Of a stretch of 64,000 bases of DNA, positions 41,246 to 49,433 are shown one piece after another. The first letter of the stretch is position 1. Each line of letters opens with the position of its first letter. Made by a program: the position numbers and the translations under genes. The DNA lies in NCBI GenBank assembly GCA_041389495.1, contig JAWKRT010000002.1, positions 868,001 to 932,000 of the forward strand, given 5' to 3'. Below the pieces are notes generated by a model. It saw nothing but the letters and a program-made list of their open reading frames with translations. It had not been told where the DNA came from and ran no database searches. This DNA is from Myxococcota bacterium. Its GTDB lineage: Bacteria; Myxococcota_A; UBA9160; UBA4427.

Positions 41246-42540
41246 GCGCGCCCGGAACGCGCCTCGCCCCGCTCGCGCCGGGCGCTCTCGACGACGCACA
41301 GCGCCGCCTGTACGACGCGGTGGTCGCGAGCCCGCGCGGGCAGGGCGGCGCGCGTGCGCTGCTCGTGCGCGACGACGGCTCGCTCACGGGCCCCTTCGAC
41401 GCGTGGCTGCGCACGCCCGCGCTCGGCGCGCACCTCGAGCGCGTCGGCATGGCGCTGCGCGAGGACACCGCGCTCGCGCCCGCGGCGCGCGAGGTCGCGG
41501 TGCTCGTCGTCGCGCGCGCGTGGAGCGCGGCGTTCGAGTGGGGCGTGCACCGTCTCGTCGCGCGCGCGAGCGGCGTCGCGGACGATGCGATCGAAGCCAT
41601 CGCGCACGGGCGCCGGCCCGCGCTCGCCGACGCGGCGGCGCAGGCCGCGCACGACGTCGCGCGCGAGCTCGTCGACCGCAGGCGGCTCGCGCCCGACGTC
41701 GCCGCGCGCGCGCGCGCGGCGCTCGGCGAGCGCGGGCTCGTCGAGGTCGTCACGCTCGTCGGCTTCTACCAGCTCGTGTCCGGCGTGCTCGCGAGCTTCG
41801 AGCCACCGCCGCCCACGGCGTCGATCCCGCTCGCGCCACTGCCCGCGGCGGCCCCGCGAGCGGGCATCGACCTGTACGAGGCCGCGAGCACGACGCGCGC
41901 CGTGCGACGCCTGCGGCCCGACCCCGTTCCCGACGACGTGCTGCGGCGCGTGCTGCGCGCCGCGACCTTCGCGCCGTCGGGCGGCAACCTGCAGCCGTGG
42001 CACGTGCTCGCCGTGCGCGACGTCGCGACGAAGCGCGCGCTCGCCGCGCACTACGAGGAGCTCTGGAGCGAGTACGCGGCGGCGCGGCGCGCGCTGCTCG
42101 CGCTGCTGCCCGAGCCGCAGCGCGCGCCGGCCGAGCGCGCGCTGCGCGCGGGCGACCACCTCGCCGCGCACTTCGCGCAGGCGCCCGTCGTCGCCGTCTT
42201 CTGCTTCCAGCCCGAGCGGCTCACGATCACCGACGCGGCGCTCGCGCGCCCGTCGGTCGTCGGCGGCGCGTCGCTCTACCCGGCCGTGCAGAACTTCCTG
42301 CTCGCGTGTCGCGCCGAGGGGCTCGGCTGCACGCTCACGACGCTGCTCTGCAGCCGCGAGGAGGCGTTGCGCGAGCTGCTCGCGCTGCCCGCGCCGTGGG
42401 CGACGTGCGCGTTCGTTCCCGTCGGCTGGCCGCTCGCGGGCGGGCACGGCCCGCTCGCGCGCCGCCCCGTCGAGCAGGTCGCGTTCGGCGACCGGTTCGG
42501 CGAGCCGCTCTTCCCCGCGCCCGAGGAGGACTCCCCGTGA
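41242..42540 (+). CDS. Carboxymuconolactone decarboxylase-nitroreductase fusion
   Basis: 432 residues from GTG overlapping the previous stop by 4 nt. Residues about 15-190 are a CMD/AhpD-like helical domain (LTGPFDAWLRTPALGAHLER, REVAVLVVARAWSAAFEWGVH, VEVVTLVGFYQLVSGVLASF) lacking the C-x-x-C pair. After a Pro linker, residues about 210-425 are a flavin nitroreductase: TTRAVRRLRPDPVPDD, ATFAPSGGNLQPWHVLAV, ASLYPAVQNFLLACRAEGLG. Both domains occur singly in aromatic catabolism; joined, they may reduce and rearrange a ring product. The fusion seems unusual to me. Confidence 0.85.
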   Translation: MSAPGTRLAPLAPGALDDAQRRLYDAVVASPRGQGGARALLVRDDGSLTGPFDAWLRTPALGAHLERVGMALREDTALAPAAREVAVLVVARAWSAAFEWGVHRLVARASGVADDAIEAIAHGRRPALADAAAQAAHDVARELVDRRRLAPDVAARARAALGERGLVEVVTLVGFYQLVSGVLASFEPPPPTASIPLAPLPAAAPRAGIDLYEAASTTRAVRRLRPDPVPDDVLRRVLRAATFAPSGGNLQPWHVLAVRDVATKRALAAHYEELWSEYAAARRALLALLPEPQRAPAERALRAGDHLAAHFAQAPVVAVFCFQPERLTITDAALARPSVVGGASLYPAVQNFLLACRAEGLGCTLTTLLCSREEALRELLALPAPWATCAFVPVGWPLAGGHGPLARRPVEQVAFGDRFGEPLFPAPEEDSP

Positions 42541-43337
42541 TCGAGCTCTACCACTTCGCGTTCTCGACCTGCTCGCAGAAGGTGCGCCTCGTGCTCGCCG
42601 AGAAGGGCCTCGACTTCGCCTCGCGCGAGGTGAACCTGATCGCGGGCGGCCAGCACGACCCCGAGTACGTGAAGCTCAACCCGAAGCACGTCGTGCCGAC
42701 GCTCGTGCACGATGGCCACGTGCTCGTCGAGTCGTCGCTCATCGTCCAGTACCTCGACGACGCGTTCCCGGAGCCGGCCATGCGTCCGGCCGACGCGCTC
42801 GGACGCCACGCGGTCGGGCGCTGGCTGCTGCGCGCGGACACCGAGATCCACGTCGCCGCGCCGACCGTGACGTTCGCGCTCGGCCCGCGCGCCGTGCTGC
42901 TGCAGCAGCCGGCCGAGGTTCGCGAGGCCAACCTCGCGGCGATCCCCGACCCGGTCGACCGCGCGAAGCGCCGCAGCGTGATCGAGCACGGCGTGCGCGC
43001 CCCCGAGTTCGCGGGCGCGCTGCGCGTGTTCGTCGCGATGCTCGACGACATGGAGGCCGCGCTCGCGAGCGCGCCGTGGCTCTCGGGGTCTTCGTTCGGG
43101 CTCGCCGACGCGACGATCGTGCCCTACGTGCTGCGCCTCGAGCACCTCGCGATGGACCCGCTGCTCGACGCCGCCGCGCGGCCGCGCGTCGCGGACTGGC
43201 TCGCGCGCGCGAAGTCGCGCGCTAGCTTCGCCGCGGCCGTCGACGCCTGGGCGCCGCAGGCGCTCGTCGACGGGATGCGCGCGCAGGGCAAGGAGGCCTG
43301 GCCCGAGGTCGAGGCCGCCCTGCGCGGCGCCGCCTGA
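42537..43337 (+). CDS. Glutathione S-transferase family protein
   Basis: 266 residues from GTG overlapping the previous stop by 4 nt. The thioredoxin-like N-terminal domain has YHFAFSTCSQKVRLVLAEKG (Ser/Cys near residue 10-12 as the likely thiol-activating residue) and the cis-Pro in HVVPTLV with ESSLIVQYLDD; the helical C-terminal domain carries GSSFGLADATIVPYVLRL. It probably conjugates or isomerises a product of the preceding two enzymes. Confidence 0.9.
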   Translation: MIELYHFAFSTCSQKVRLVLAEKGLDFASREVNLIAGGQHDPEYVKLNPKHVVPTLVHDGHVLVESSLIVQYLDDAFPEPAMRPADALGRHAVGRWLLRADTEIHVAAPTVTFALGPRAVLLQQPAEVREANLAAIPDPVDRAKRRSVIEHGVRAPEFAGALRVFVAMLDDMEAALASAPWLSGSSFGLADATIVPYVLRLEHLAMDPLLDAAARPRVADWLARAKSRASFAAAVDAWAPQALVDGMRAQGKEAWPEVEAALRGAA

Positions 43338-43387
43338 CGCCGCGCGCGACGCGCGCTCGAGCCGCGCGGGCGGATCGAGGAGGCGAC

Positions 43388-44074
43388 GTGGACGACCCTC
43401 GCGAGCTCCCGATCGGCTGCGACTGCGGCGCGCTGCGCGGGGCGCTCGTCGGCGCGTCGGCGCGGCGCGGCAATCGCGTCGTCTGCTACTGCGACGACTG
43501 CCAGGCCTACGCGCACCACCTCGGGTGCGCGGCGCGCGCGCTCGACGCGTACGGCGGGACGGAGGTCTTCCAGACGTCGCCCGCGAACGTCGTCCTGCGC
43601 GACGGGCTCTCGCACCTCGCGTGCCTCCAGCTGCGGCCGGCCGGGCTGCTCCGCTGGTACGCGAGCTGCTGCCGCTCGCCGCTCGGCAACACGCTCGCGC
43701 GGCCCGGCGTCCCGTTCGTCGGCCTCGTCGTGCGCACCCTCGCCGCGCCGGCGGGCGGAGCCGGGCCCGACGCGGCGGGCGCGCCGGCGCTCGCGCCCGA
43801 CGTCGACGCGGCGCTCGGGCCGGTGCGCGGCGCCATCTTCGGGAAGTTCGCGCGCGGCGGCGCGCCGCTCCGCGACGCTCGCGCGCGGCCGCCGCTCGGG
43901 CTCGTGGCTCGCTCGGTCGCCCTGCTCGCCGCGGCGCGCCTGCGCGGGGACCACGTGCGCTCGCCGTTCTTCGACGCCGGCCGGGGCGCGCCCGTCGTCG
44001 CGCCCTGCGTCCTGCACCCCGACGAGCTCGCCGCCGCCGAGGCGGCCGCTCGTCGCGCGCCGATCCGGAGCTAG
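43388..44074 (+). CDS. GFA/CENP-V-fold zinc protein (DUF6151-like)
   Basis: 228 residues from GTG. Cysteine groups CDCG, YCDDCQAY and ASCCRSPLGN form the zinc sites of the GFA fold (glutathione-dependent formaldehyde-activating enzyme family); GFA itself accelerates S-hydroxymethylglutathione formation. The C-terminal half is an extension with DARARPPLG and HPDELAA, as in the DUF6151 branch. It follows the GST gene after 50 nt, with which a glutathione link would make sense; inference. Confidence 0.7.
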   Translation: MDDPRELPIGCDCGALRGALVGASARRGNRVVCYCDDCQAYAHHLGCAARALDAYGGTEVFQTSPANVVLRDGLSHLACLQLRPAGLLRWYASCCRSPLGNTLARPGVPFVGLVVRTLAAPAGGAGPDAAGAPALAPDVDAALGPVRGAIFGKFARGGAPLRDARARPPLGLVARSVALLAAARLRGDHVRSPFFDAGRGAPVVAPCVLHPDELAAAEAAARRAPIRS

Positions 44075-44127
44075 GCTGCCGGCCCGCCCGCGGCGCCGCG
44101 CGCGCGGACGCCACCGAGGAGACCGGC

Positions 44128-45003
44128 ATGCGCTTCGCCTACCACGCCACCATGTGCGACCCCGACTTCTACCTCCCGCTCGCGATGGCGGTGGAGGAGG
44201 CCGGCTTCGACACCTTCACGCTGCCCGACAGCATCTGCTACCCGCAGGACTCCGACAGCAAGTACCCCTACAACGGCACCGGCGACCGCGAGTTCCTCGA
44301 CGGCGTCCCCTTCCTCGAGCCGTTCTCGGTGATCCCGGCGATGGGCGCCGTCACGACGAAGCTGCGCTTCTCGACGTCGGTGATGAAGCTCGCGATCCGC
44401 CAGCCCGTGGTCGTCGCGAAGTCGGTCGCGACGGTCGCGGTGATGACGCACGGCCGCTTCGCGTTCGGCGTCGGCATCAGCCCGTGGCCCGACGACTTCG
44501 CGGCCTGTCAGATCCCGTGGGAGAAGCGCGGCCAGCGCCTCGACGAGATGATCGACATCGTGAAGGGGCTGATGACGGGCGAGTACTTCGGCTACCAGGG
44601 CGAGATCTTCCAGCTCGACCCGATCAAGATCTGCCCCGTCCCGAAGGAGCCCGTCCCGATCCTGATCGGCGGCCACGCGAAGCCCGCGCTGCGCCGCGCG
44701 GCGCGCGTCGCCGACGGCTTCATCCACGCGGGCGGCTCGTTCGAGGACCTCGCCGCGACCGTCCGCGAGATCGACGCCTTCCGCAAGGAGTACGGCCGCG
44801 ACCACCTGCCGTTCGAGTACCAGTCGATGAGCGCCGAGGCGTTCAGCGTCGACGGCGTGCGCCGGCTCGAGGACCTCGGCATCGAGGAGGCGATCGTCGC
44901 CTTCCGCAACCCCTACGCCGCCGAGCCCGACACCCAGACGCTCGACGACAAGATCGGCGCCATCCGCTGGTTCGCGGACTCGATCATCCAGAAGGTGCGC
45001 TGA
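44128..45003 (+). CDS. LLM-class flavin-dependent oxidoreductase
   Basis: 291 residues. The LLM barrel shows GFDTFTLPDSICYP, KLRFSTSVMKLAIRQP, GRFAFGVGISPWPDDF and PVPILIGGHAKPALRR. Probably F420-dependent by resemblance to actinobacterial relatives, though FMN is possible. The ATG at 44128 follows a GAGGAGA ribosome-binding site. TAGGCT (44072-44077), formed by the previous stop codon, is 50 nt upstream and may serve as a -10 box. Confidence 0.85.
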   Translation: MRFAYHATMCDPDFYLPLAMAVEEAGFDTFTLPDSICYPQDSDSKYPYNGTGDREFLDGVPFLEPFSVIPAMGAVTTKLRFSTSVMKLAIRQPVVVAKSVATVAVMTHGRFAFGVGISPWPDDFAACQIPWEKRGQRLDEMIDIVKGLMTGEYFGYQGEIFQLDPIKICPVPKEPVPILIGGHAKPALRRAARVADGFIHAGGSFEDLAATVREIDAFRKEYGRDHLPFEYQSMSAEAFSVDGVRRLEDLGIEEAIVAFRNPYAAEPDTQTLDDKIGAIRWFADSIIQKVR

Positions 45004-45013
45004 CGCCGCGCTC

Positions 45014-45691
45014 GTGACCGGCATCGGGACGCTCGGCGAGGGCCCGCTGCACGCGGCGCTCAAGGAGTGGTACCGCCAGCCCGGCGACCGCACGGAGATC
45101 GCGCTCGAGGGATTCGTCGTCGACCTCGTGCGCGGCGACGAGCTCGTCGAGATCCAGACGCGCGGCTTCTCGAAGATGCGGCGCAAGCTCGACGTGCTGC
45201 TCGATCGCCACGCGCTCCGGCTCGTGCACCCGATCGCCGCCGAGCGATGGATCCGCCGCGTCGACGCGCGCGGCGCCGACGTGTCGCGACGGCGGTCGCC
45301 GCGCCGCGGCCAGCTCGCCGACGTCTGCACGGAGCTCGTCTCGTTCCCCACGCTGCTCAGTCACCCGAACTTCACGCTCGACGTCGTGCTCGTGCGCGAG
45401 GAGGAGGTGCGCGCGCCGGCGCGCGGAGCGCGGCGGCGCCGCGAGTGGAAGGTGGCGGAGCGGCGCCTCCTCGACGTCGTCGAGTGCGCGACGTTCTCCG
45501 CGCCGGCCGACCTGCTCGCGCTGCTGCCGACCGGCCTCGCCGACCCGTTCACGACCGCCGACCTCGCCGCCGCGCTCGGGCGCGACCGCGCCTTCGCGCG
45601 CGAGGTCGCCTACTGCCTGCGCACCGCGGGTGTGCTCGAGGCGGTCGGCCGTTCGCGCGCGGGCGTCGCGCACCGCAGGGCGGGGGGCTGA
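45014..45691 (+). CDS. Uncharacterised protein with PD-(D/E)xK-like signature
   Basis: 225 residues from GTG, 10 nt after the LLM stop. The N-terminal part has EIALEGFVVDLVRGDELVEI followed by QTRGF, i.e. a hydrophobic-Asp...Glu-Ile-Gln arrangement resembling restriction-endonuclease-like (PD-(D/E)xK) cores with Gln in place of Lys. The middle part includes RLVHPIAAERWIRR and SFPTLLSHPNFTLDVVLV, and the C-terminus looks like a winged helix (TTADLAAALGRDRAFAREVA). From memory such proteins are widespread, conserved and uncharacterised. A nuclease role is inference. Confidence 0.7.
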   Translation: MTGIGTLGEGPLHAALKEWYRQPGDRTEIALEGFVVDLVRGDELVEIQTRGFSKMRRKLDVLLDRHALRLVHPIAAERWIRRVDARGADVSRRRSPRRGQLADVCTELVSFPTLLSHPNFTLDVVLVREEEVRAPARGARRRREWKVAERRLLDVVECATFSAPADLLALLPTGLADPFTTADLAAALGRDRAFAREVAYCLRTAGVLEAVGRSRAGVAHRRAGG

Positions 45692-45900
45692 GGCGCGACG
45701 CGTCGCGCGGGCCGCGCGAACTCACGCAGCGGTGCGCGGAATCGGCCGCGGGCTGCGCGCGCGGGCGGCCGGCGGCGCGCCGAGGCGTCGCGCGCGGCTG
45801 GCACCGTTGTTGCTCTTGCGCGCGTGCACGCCTCCTCGTACCGCGAGTGCGAGCACCGGGAGCGCGCAGACCGCATCCACATCACGGGAGATCCGACATC

Positions 45901-46359
45901 ATGCATCGCATCGCGAAGACGCGTTTCCAGGCCGCCCTCGTCCGACTCACCGGCATGGCCGCGGTGGCCGCGGCCGTCGTCGCCGCCGCGCCCGCCCACG
46001 CCGCGCTCGAGACGAGCTGCTCCGTCTCGATCACGGCCACGCGCGACGGCGCGATCGTCGAGACCTACGGCACGGACTTCACCGTCGCCCGCAACGTCCC
46101 CTTCGTCGACGACTTCTCGACGCCCACGCGGCAGAAGGAGTTCACCGCGAGCGTGACGCGCGAGGCCGACGGCGTGAAGGTCCACATCGGCTACTTCAGC
46201 GACCTCGGCACGTTCCACGCCGCGTCGTTCGACGCCGACATGCTGGTCGCCGCGAAGGCGCGCACGACCTCCGGCCGCACCGGCTTCTTCCTGTCCTCGG
46301 GCAACACGCCGGTGAACGGCAACCACGTGGTCGCCTACACGCTCACCTGCAATCGCTGA
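45901..46359 (+). CDS. Small exported protein of unknown function
   Basis: 152 residues with a signal peptide (1-34, ending AHAA). The mature 118 residues appear as an all-beta domain with two Cys (CSVSI near the start and TCNR at the end) that could form a disulfide closing the fold. I know no family. It stands alone, with a 209-nt upstream gap; a CACGGGAG patch before the ATG may serve as ribosome-binding site. Confidence 0.7.
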   Translation: MHRIAKTRFQAALVRLTGMAAVAAAVVAAAPAHAALETSCSVSITATRDGAIVETYGTDFTVARNVPFVDDFSTPTRQKEFTASVTREADGVKVHIGYFSDLGTFHAASFDADMLVAAKARTTSGRTGFFLSSGNTPVNGNHVVAYTLTCNR

Positions 46360-46503
46360 CGGAGCGGGGCCCGGCGAGCGCCCGTCGACGTCGTCCACAC
46401 GTCGGCGGGCGCTCCGCGCGGGACGCGCCCGTCTCGGCGCGCGGCTTCCACGCCGCCCGCGCGCCGTCGTACGATGCCCCGGAACCGACCGAGGGAGGCA
46501 TCG

Positions 46504-46809
46504 ATGGCGAACGAAGGGCTTCACGAAGAGATCGCGGACCTCTCCGACGCGACGCGCGACATGCACCGCGCGATCGTCTCGCTGATGGAGGAGCTCGAGG
46601 CCGTGGACTGGTACAACCAGCGCGTCGACGCGGCGAAGGACCCGGAGCTGAAGGCCATCCTCGCGCACAACCGCGACGAGGAGAAGGAGCACGCCGCGAT
46701 GGTCCTCGAGTGGATCCGCCGCCGCGACCCGGCCTTCGACCACGAGCTGCGCGACTACCTGTTCACGAAGGAGCCGATCGCGCGCCTCGAGCGCGACGCG
46801 CACGACTGA
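46504..46809 (+). CDS. Encapsulated-ferritin-like protein (EncFtn family)
   Basis: 101 residues. RAIVSLMEELEAVDWYNQR and ILAHNRDEEKEHAAMVLEWI give the iron-binding Glu, Glu-x-x-His, Trp and Tyr residues of EncFtn (the Rhodospirillum protein of about 100 aa). EncFtn forms a decamer that oxidises Fe(II) inside an encapsulin shell. Encapsulin substrates normally end in a short targeting peptide (L-x-V-G-S-L type); here the chain stops at PIARLERDAHD and I see no such peptide, and no encapsulin gene is adjacent. A GAGGGAGG ribosome-binding site fixes the start; TACGAT at 46470-46475 is a possible -10 box. Confidence 0.88.
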   Translation: MANEGLHEEIADLSDATRDMHRAIVSLMEELEAVDWYNQRVDAAKDPELKAILAHNRDEEKEHAAMVLEWIRRRDPAFDHELRDYLFTKEPIARLERDAHD

Positions 46810-46847
46810 GCGCGGAGCGAGCTGCGGCGCGCGGCGCGCGCGTCGGT

Positions 46848-47675
46848 TCAGGCGCGCGCGGCCTCGACCTGCGTGCCCGCCTCGCCGTCGAGCATGCGCT
46901 CCGCATCCTCGAGCGCGCCGATCACCGCGCGGCCGCCGGTGCGCTCGACGAACCGACAGGCGGCCTCGACCTTCGGCGCCATCGAGCCGGCCTCGAAGGA
47001 GAGGGCGCGCAGCTCGCGCGGCGTCGCGCGGCCGATCGCGTCCCGCGCGGGCCTGGGCCAGTCGCGGAACACGGCGGGCGCGTCGGTCAGCAGGAGCAGC
47101 GCGTCGGCGCCGAGCTGCTCGGCGAGCAGCGCGGACGAGAGATCCTTGTCGATCACGGCGTCGACGCCGCGCGCCGCGCCGTCGGCGGTCGCGACGACGG
47201 GGATGCCGCCCCCGCCCGCGCACACGACCAGCACGCCCGCCTCGACGAGCAGGCGGATCGCCGCGAGCGCGAGGATGCGGCGTGGCTCGGGAGAGGCGAC
47301 GCGGCGACGGTCGTCCCCCGTGCCGATCGGTTTCGCGGGGTGCGCGAACGCCGGGTCGTCGCCGTCGACCTCGACCTGCGTCAGCAGCGTCGCGACCTCG
47401 CGGCCCGGCAGCTGCGCGCGGAGCTCCCGCTCGATCCAGTAGCCGATCATGCCCTCCGTCTCGGCGCCGAGCACGTCGAGCGACGCGCCGGGCGACGCGC
47501 GCGCGAGCAGGCCGATCTGCGGCCCGTTGCCGTGCGTGACGACGAGCGCGTGGGCGCGCGCGATCCCGGCGAGCGCGCGCGCGGCGCGCCGCACGTTGTC
47601 GCGCTGCGTCGCCGGGTCGACGGGCTCGCCGCGGCGCAGCAGGGCGTTCCCGCCGAGTGCGGCCACGACGCGCAT
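46848..47675 (-). CDS. arcC: Carbamate kinase
   Basis: 275 residues. ALGGNALLRRGE, VVTHGNGPQIGLLAR, VVCAGGGGIPV, DKDLSSALLAEQLGADALLLLTD and GSMAPKVEAACRFVE are the amino-acid-kinase motifs of carbamate kinase (carbamoyl phosphate + ADP to ATP). It is shorter than ArcC (about 310); the missing piece is around the flexible PIGTGDDRRR region. The ATG is 1 nt after the upstream stop, so it is coupled to the GTPase-like gene. No arginine deiminase or ornithine carbamoyltransferase is in the window, so the carbamoyl-phosphate source is unknown. Confidence 0.9.
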   Translation of the reverse strand: MRVVAALGGNALLRRGEPVDPATQRDNVRRAARALAGIARAHALVVTHGNGPQIGLLARASPGASLDVLGAETEGMIGYWIERELRAQLPGREVATLLTQVEVDGDDPAFAHPAKPIGTGDDRRRVASPEPRRILALAAIRLLVEAGVLVVCAGGGGIPVVATADGAARGVDAVIDKDLSSALLAEQLGADALLLLTDAPAVFRDWPRPARDAIGRATPRELRALSFEAGSMAPKVEAACRFVERTGGRAVIGALEDAERMLDGEAGTQVEAARA

Positions 47676-47676
47676 G

Positions 47677-49020
47677 CTAGGCGAGGCCGCGCGCGGCGAG
47701 CAGCGCATCGACGTGGCCGGCGAGGCCCGGCTCGTCGAGCTCCTCGAACTGGTAGCGCGCGCGCACGACGGGCTTCGTGAGCGCGAGCAGCGCGGCGAGG
47801 TCGATCGGCGTGCCGCTCACGACGACCTCGGCGGCCGAGCGCTCGATGGTCTCGCGCAGCGCCTCGCGCTGGGCGTCTCCGTAGGCCATCGCGGGCAGCA
47901 CGCGGCCGATGTGCGGGTACTGTGCGAACACGTCCGCGATCGCGGGCGCCGCGCTCGCGCGCGGGTCGACGAAGCCGGCGGCGCCGGCCGCGGACGCCGC
48001 GACCCAGCCCGCGCCGTACGGCATGCCGCCGTGCGTGATCGTCGGGCCGTCCTCGACGACGAGCACGCGGCGGCCGCGCACGGCGCCCGGGTCGTCGAGG
48101 CGCACGGGCGATGCGGCGCGCACGATCGGCACGCCGGGGAGCAGGGCGCGCACGCCGTCGACGGCGCGCTGCACGTCCGCGGCCGCCGCGGCGTCGGCCT
48201 TGTTCACGACGACCACGTCGGCCATGCGCAGCGTCGCCTCGCCGGGGTGGTGCGTCGCGAGCTGGTCGGGGCGCAGCGCGTCCACCAGCACGACGTGCAG
48301 GTCGGGACGCACGAAGGGGAAGTCGTTGTTGCCGCCGTCCCAGACGACGAGCCGGGCCTCGCCTTCGGCCGCGGCGAGCACCCGGGCGTAGTCGACGCCC
48401 GCGAACACGGTGGCGCCCATCTCGAGATAGGGCTCGTACTCCTCGCGCTCCTCGGCCGTGCAGTGCGCGGCGTCGAGGTCGGCGCGGGTGGCGAAGCGCT
48501 GCACGCGCGCCGCGAGCAGGTCGCCGTACGGCATCGGGTGGCGGAGCGACGCGCAGCGCACGCCGCGCGCCGCGACGCGCGCGGCGATCCAGCGCGCGAC
48601 CTGCGACTTGCCGCAGCCCGTGCGCACGGCGGACACGGCGATCACGGGAAGGCGCGAGCGCAGCATCGTGCGCGCGGGGCCGAGCAGTGCGAAGTCCGCG
48701 CCGCACGCGAGCGCGCGCGATGCGAGGTGCATGACGTGCGCGTGCGGCACGTCGCTGTACGCGAACACGACCTCGTCGACGGACTCGCGCGCGCAGATCG
48801 CCTCGAGCTGCGACTCGGGCTCGATCGGGATGCCGTCGGGATAGGCGTCGCCGCACAGTGCGGCGGGGTAGCGGCGCCCCTCGATGCCCGGGATCTGCGT
48901 CGCGGTGAACGCGACGACGCGCGTCGACGGGTCGTCGCGGTAGGCGACGTTGAAGCAGTGGAAGTCCCGACCCGCGGCTCCGAGGACGACCACGCGACGC
49001 TGTGCGCGGCGCTCGCTCAC
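47677..49020 (-). CDS. P-loop GTPase / cyclic 2,3-diphosphoglycerate synthetase-like protein
   Basis: 447 residues from GTG. An N-terminal Rossmann-like domain (VVVLGAAGRDFHCFNVAYRDD) precedes a P-loop SAVRTGCGKSQVARWIAAR (GCGKS at 135-139), a DGGNNDFPF block and a VVVNKAD specificity motif. This is the COG2403-type family, of which one archaeal member makes cyclic 2,3-diphosphoglycerate; most are uncharacterised. It is immediately upstream of carbamate kinase, a pairing I recall from other bacteria and archaea, suggesting a role in carbamoyl-phosphate or purine/hydantoin metabolism. Function remains uncertain. Confidence 0.8.
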   Translation of the reverse strand: MSERRAQRRVVVLGAAGRDFHCFNVAYRDDPSTRVVAFTATQIPGIEGRRYPAALCGDAYPDGIPIEPESQLEAICARESVDEVVFAYSDVPHAHVMHLASRALACGADFALLGPARTMLRSRLPVIAVSAVRTGCGKSQVARWIAARVAARGVRCASLRHPMPYGDLLAARVQRFATRADLDAAHCTAEEREEYEPYLEMGATVFAGVDYARVLAAAEGEARLVVWDGGNNDFPFVRPDLHVVLVDALRPDQLATHHPGEATLRMADVVVVNKADAAAAADVQRAVDGVRALLPGVPIVRAASPVRLDDPGAVRGRRVLVVEDGPTITHGGMPYGAGWVAASAAGAAGFVDPRASAAPAIADVFAQYPHIGRVLPAMAYGDAQREALRETIERSAAEVVVSGTPIDLAALLALTKPVVRARYQFEELDEPGLAGHVDALLAARGLA

Positions 49021-49061
49021 GGTCGCGCACTCTAGCGCCCGGGCCTCGGCCGCGACGCAGA

Positions 49062-49114
49062 GCCCGGCCCGGCGGACATCGGAGTTGGGGGGGGGAGCGT
49101 CCGCCAGGCCGGGC
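49062..49114 (-). terminator. Long hairpin with a G9 loop run
   Basis: Arms 49062-49077 and 49099-49114 pair at 15 of 16 positions. The loop contains an uninterrupted run of nine G on the + strand (49087-49095). It sits 14 nt past the stop of the leftward EF-hand gene and before the GTPase start, so it should stop that transcript. No T-run follows. Confidence 0.6.
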
Positions 49115-49127
49115 GATGCGGACGCGA

Positions 49128-49346
49128 TCAGCCGATCGCGGCCTCGTACTCCGCACGGGTCAGATGCCCGTCGCCGTTCGCGTCGGCCTTCGCGAAGTCG
49201 AGCCCGTCGACCTTCGCGGCCTCGGACTTCGACACCATGCCGTCGTCGTTGCTGTCCACCTCGTCGAACTTGGGCGTCGTCGCGAACGACGCTCCGGCGA
49301 GGCCGAGGGCCAGCGCGAACGCGAGTGCGCTCGTCCACTTCCGCAT
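49128..49346 (-). CDS. Small exported EF-hand protein
   Basis: 72 residues. Signal peptide (1-22, ending SFAT), then two EF-hand loops, DSNDDGMVSKSEA and DANGDGHLTRAEYE, each with the D-x-[DN]-x-[DN]-G-x-[ILV]-[ST]-x-x-E pattern. A secreted or periplasmic calcium-binding protein. AGGAG precedes the ATG at 49346. Its leader contains two hairpins (see 49365-49433). Confidence 0.85.
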   Translation of the reverse strand: MRKWTSALAFALALGLAGASFATTPKFDEVDSNDDGMVSKSEAAKVDGLDFAKADANGDGHLTRAEYEAAIG

Positions 49347-49364
49347 GTCGGTTCTCCTGCGACG

Positions 49365-49433
49365 CTCCGACGCGAGTCGGAGACGCGTCGCCCGTTGACG
49401 AGCCGGCTCGACTCCCGGTGAGTCGACGGCTCG
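49365..49433. other. Two stable hairpins in the 5' leader of the EF-hand gene
   Basis: CTCCGAC-GCGA-GTCGGAG (49365-49382) is a perfect 7-bp stem with a tetraloop, starting 19 nt from the ATG. At 49399-49433 a 13-bp stem with a 2-nt bulge has the loop CCCGGTG; its left arm contains the palindrome CGAGCCGGCTCG. They may stabilise or regulate the mRNA, or one may terminate the preceding Lrp gene. The rest of the 260-nt gap shows nothing clear. Confidence 0.5.
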
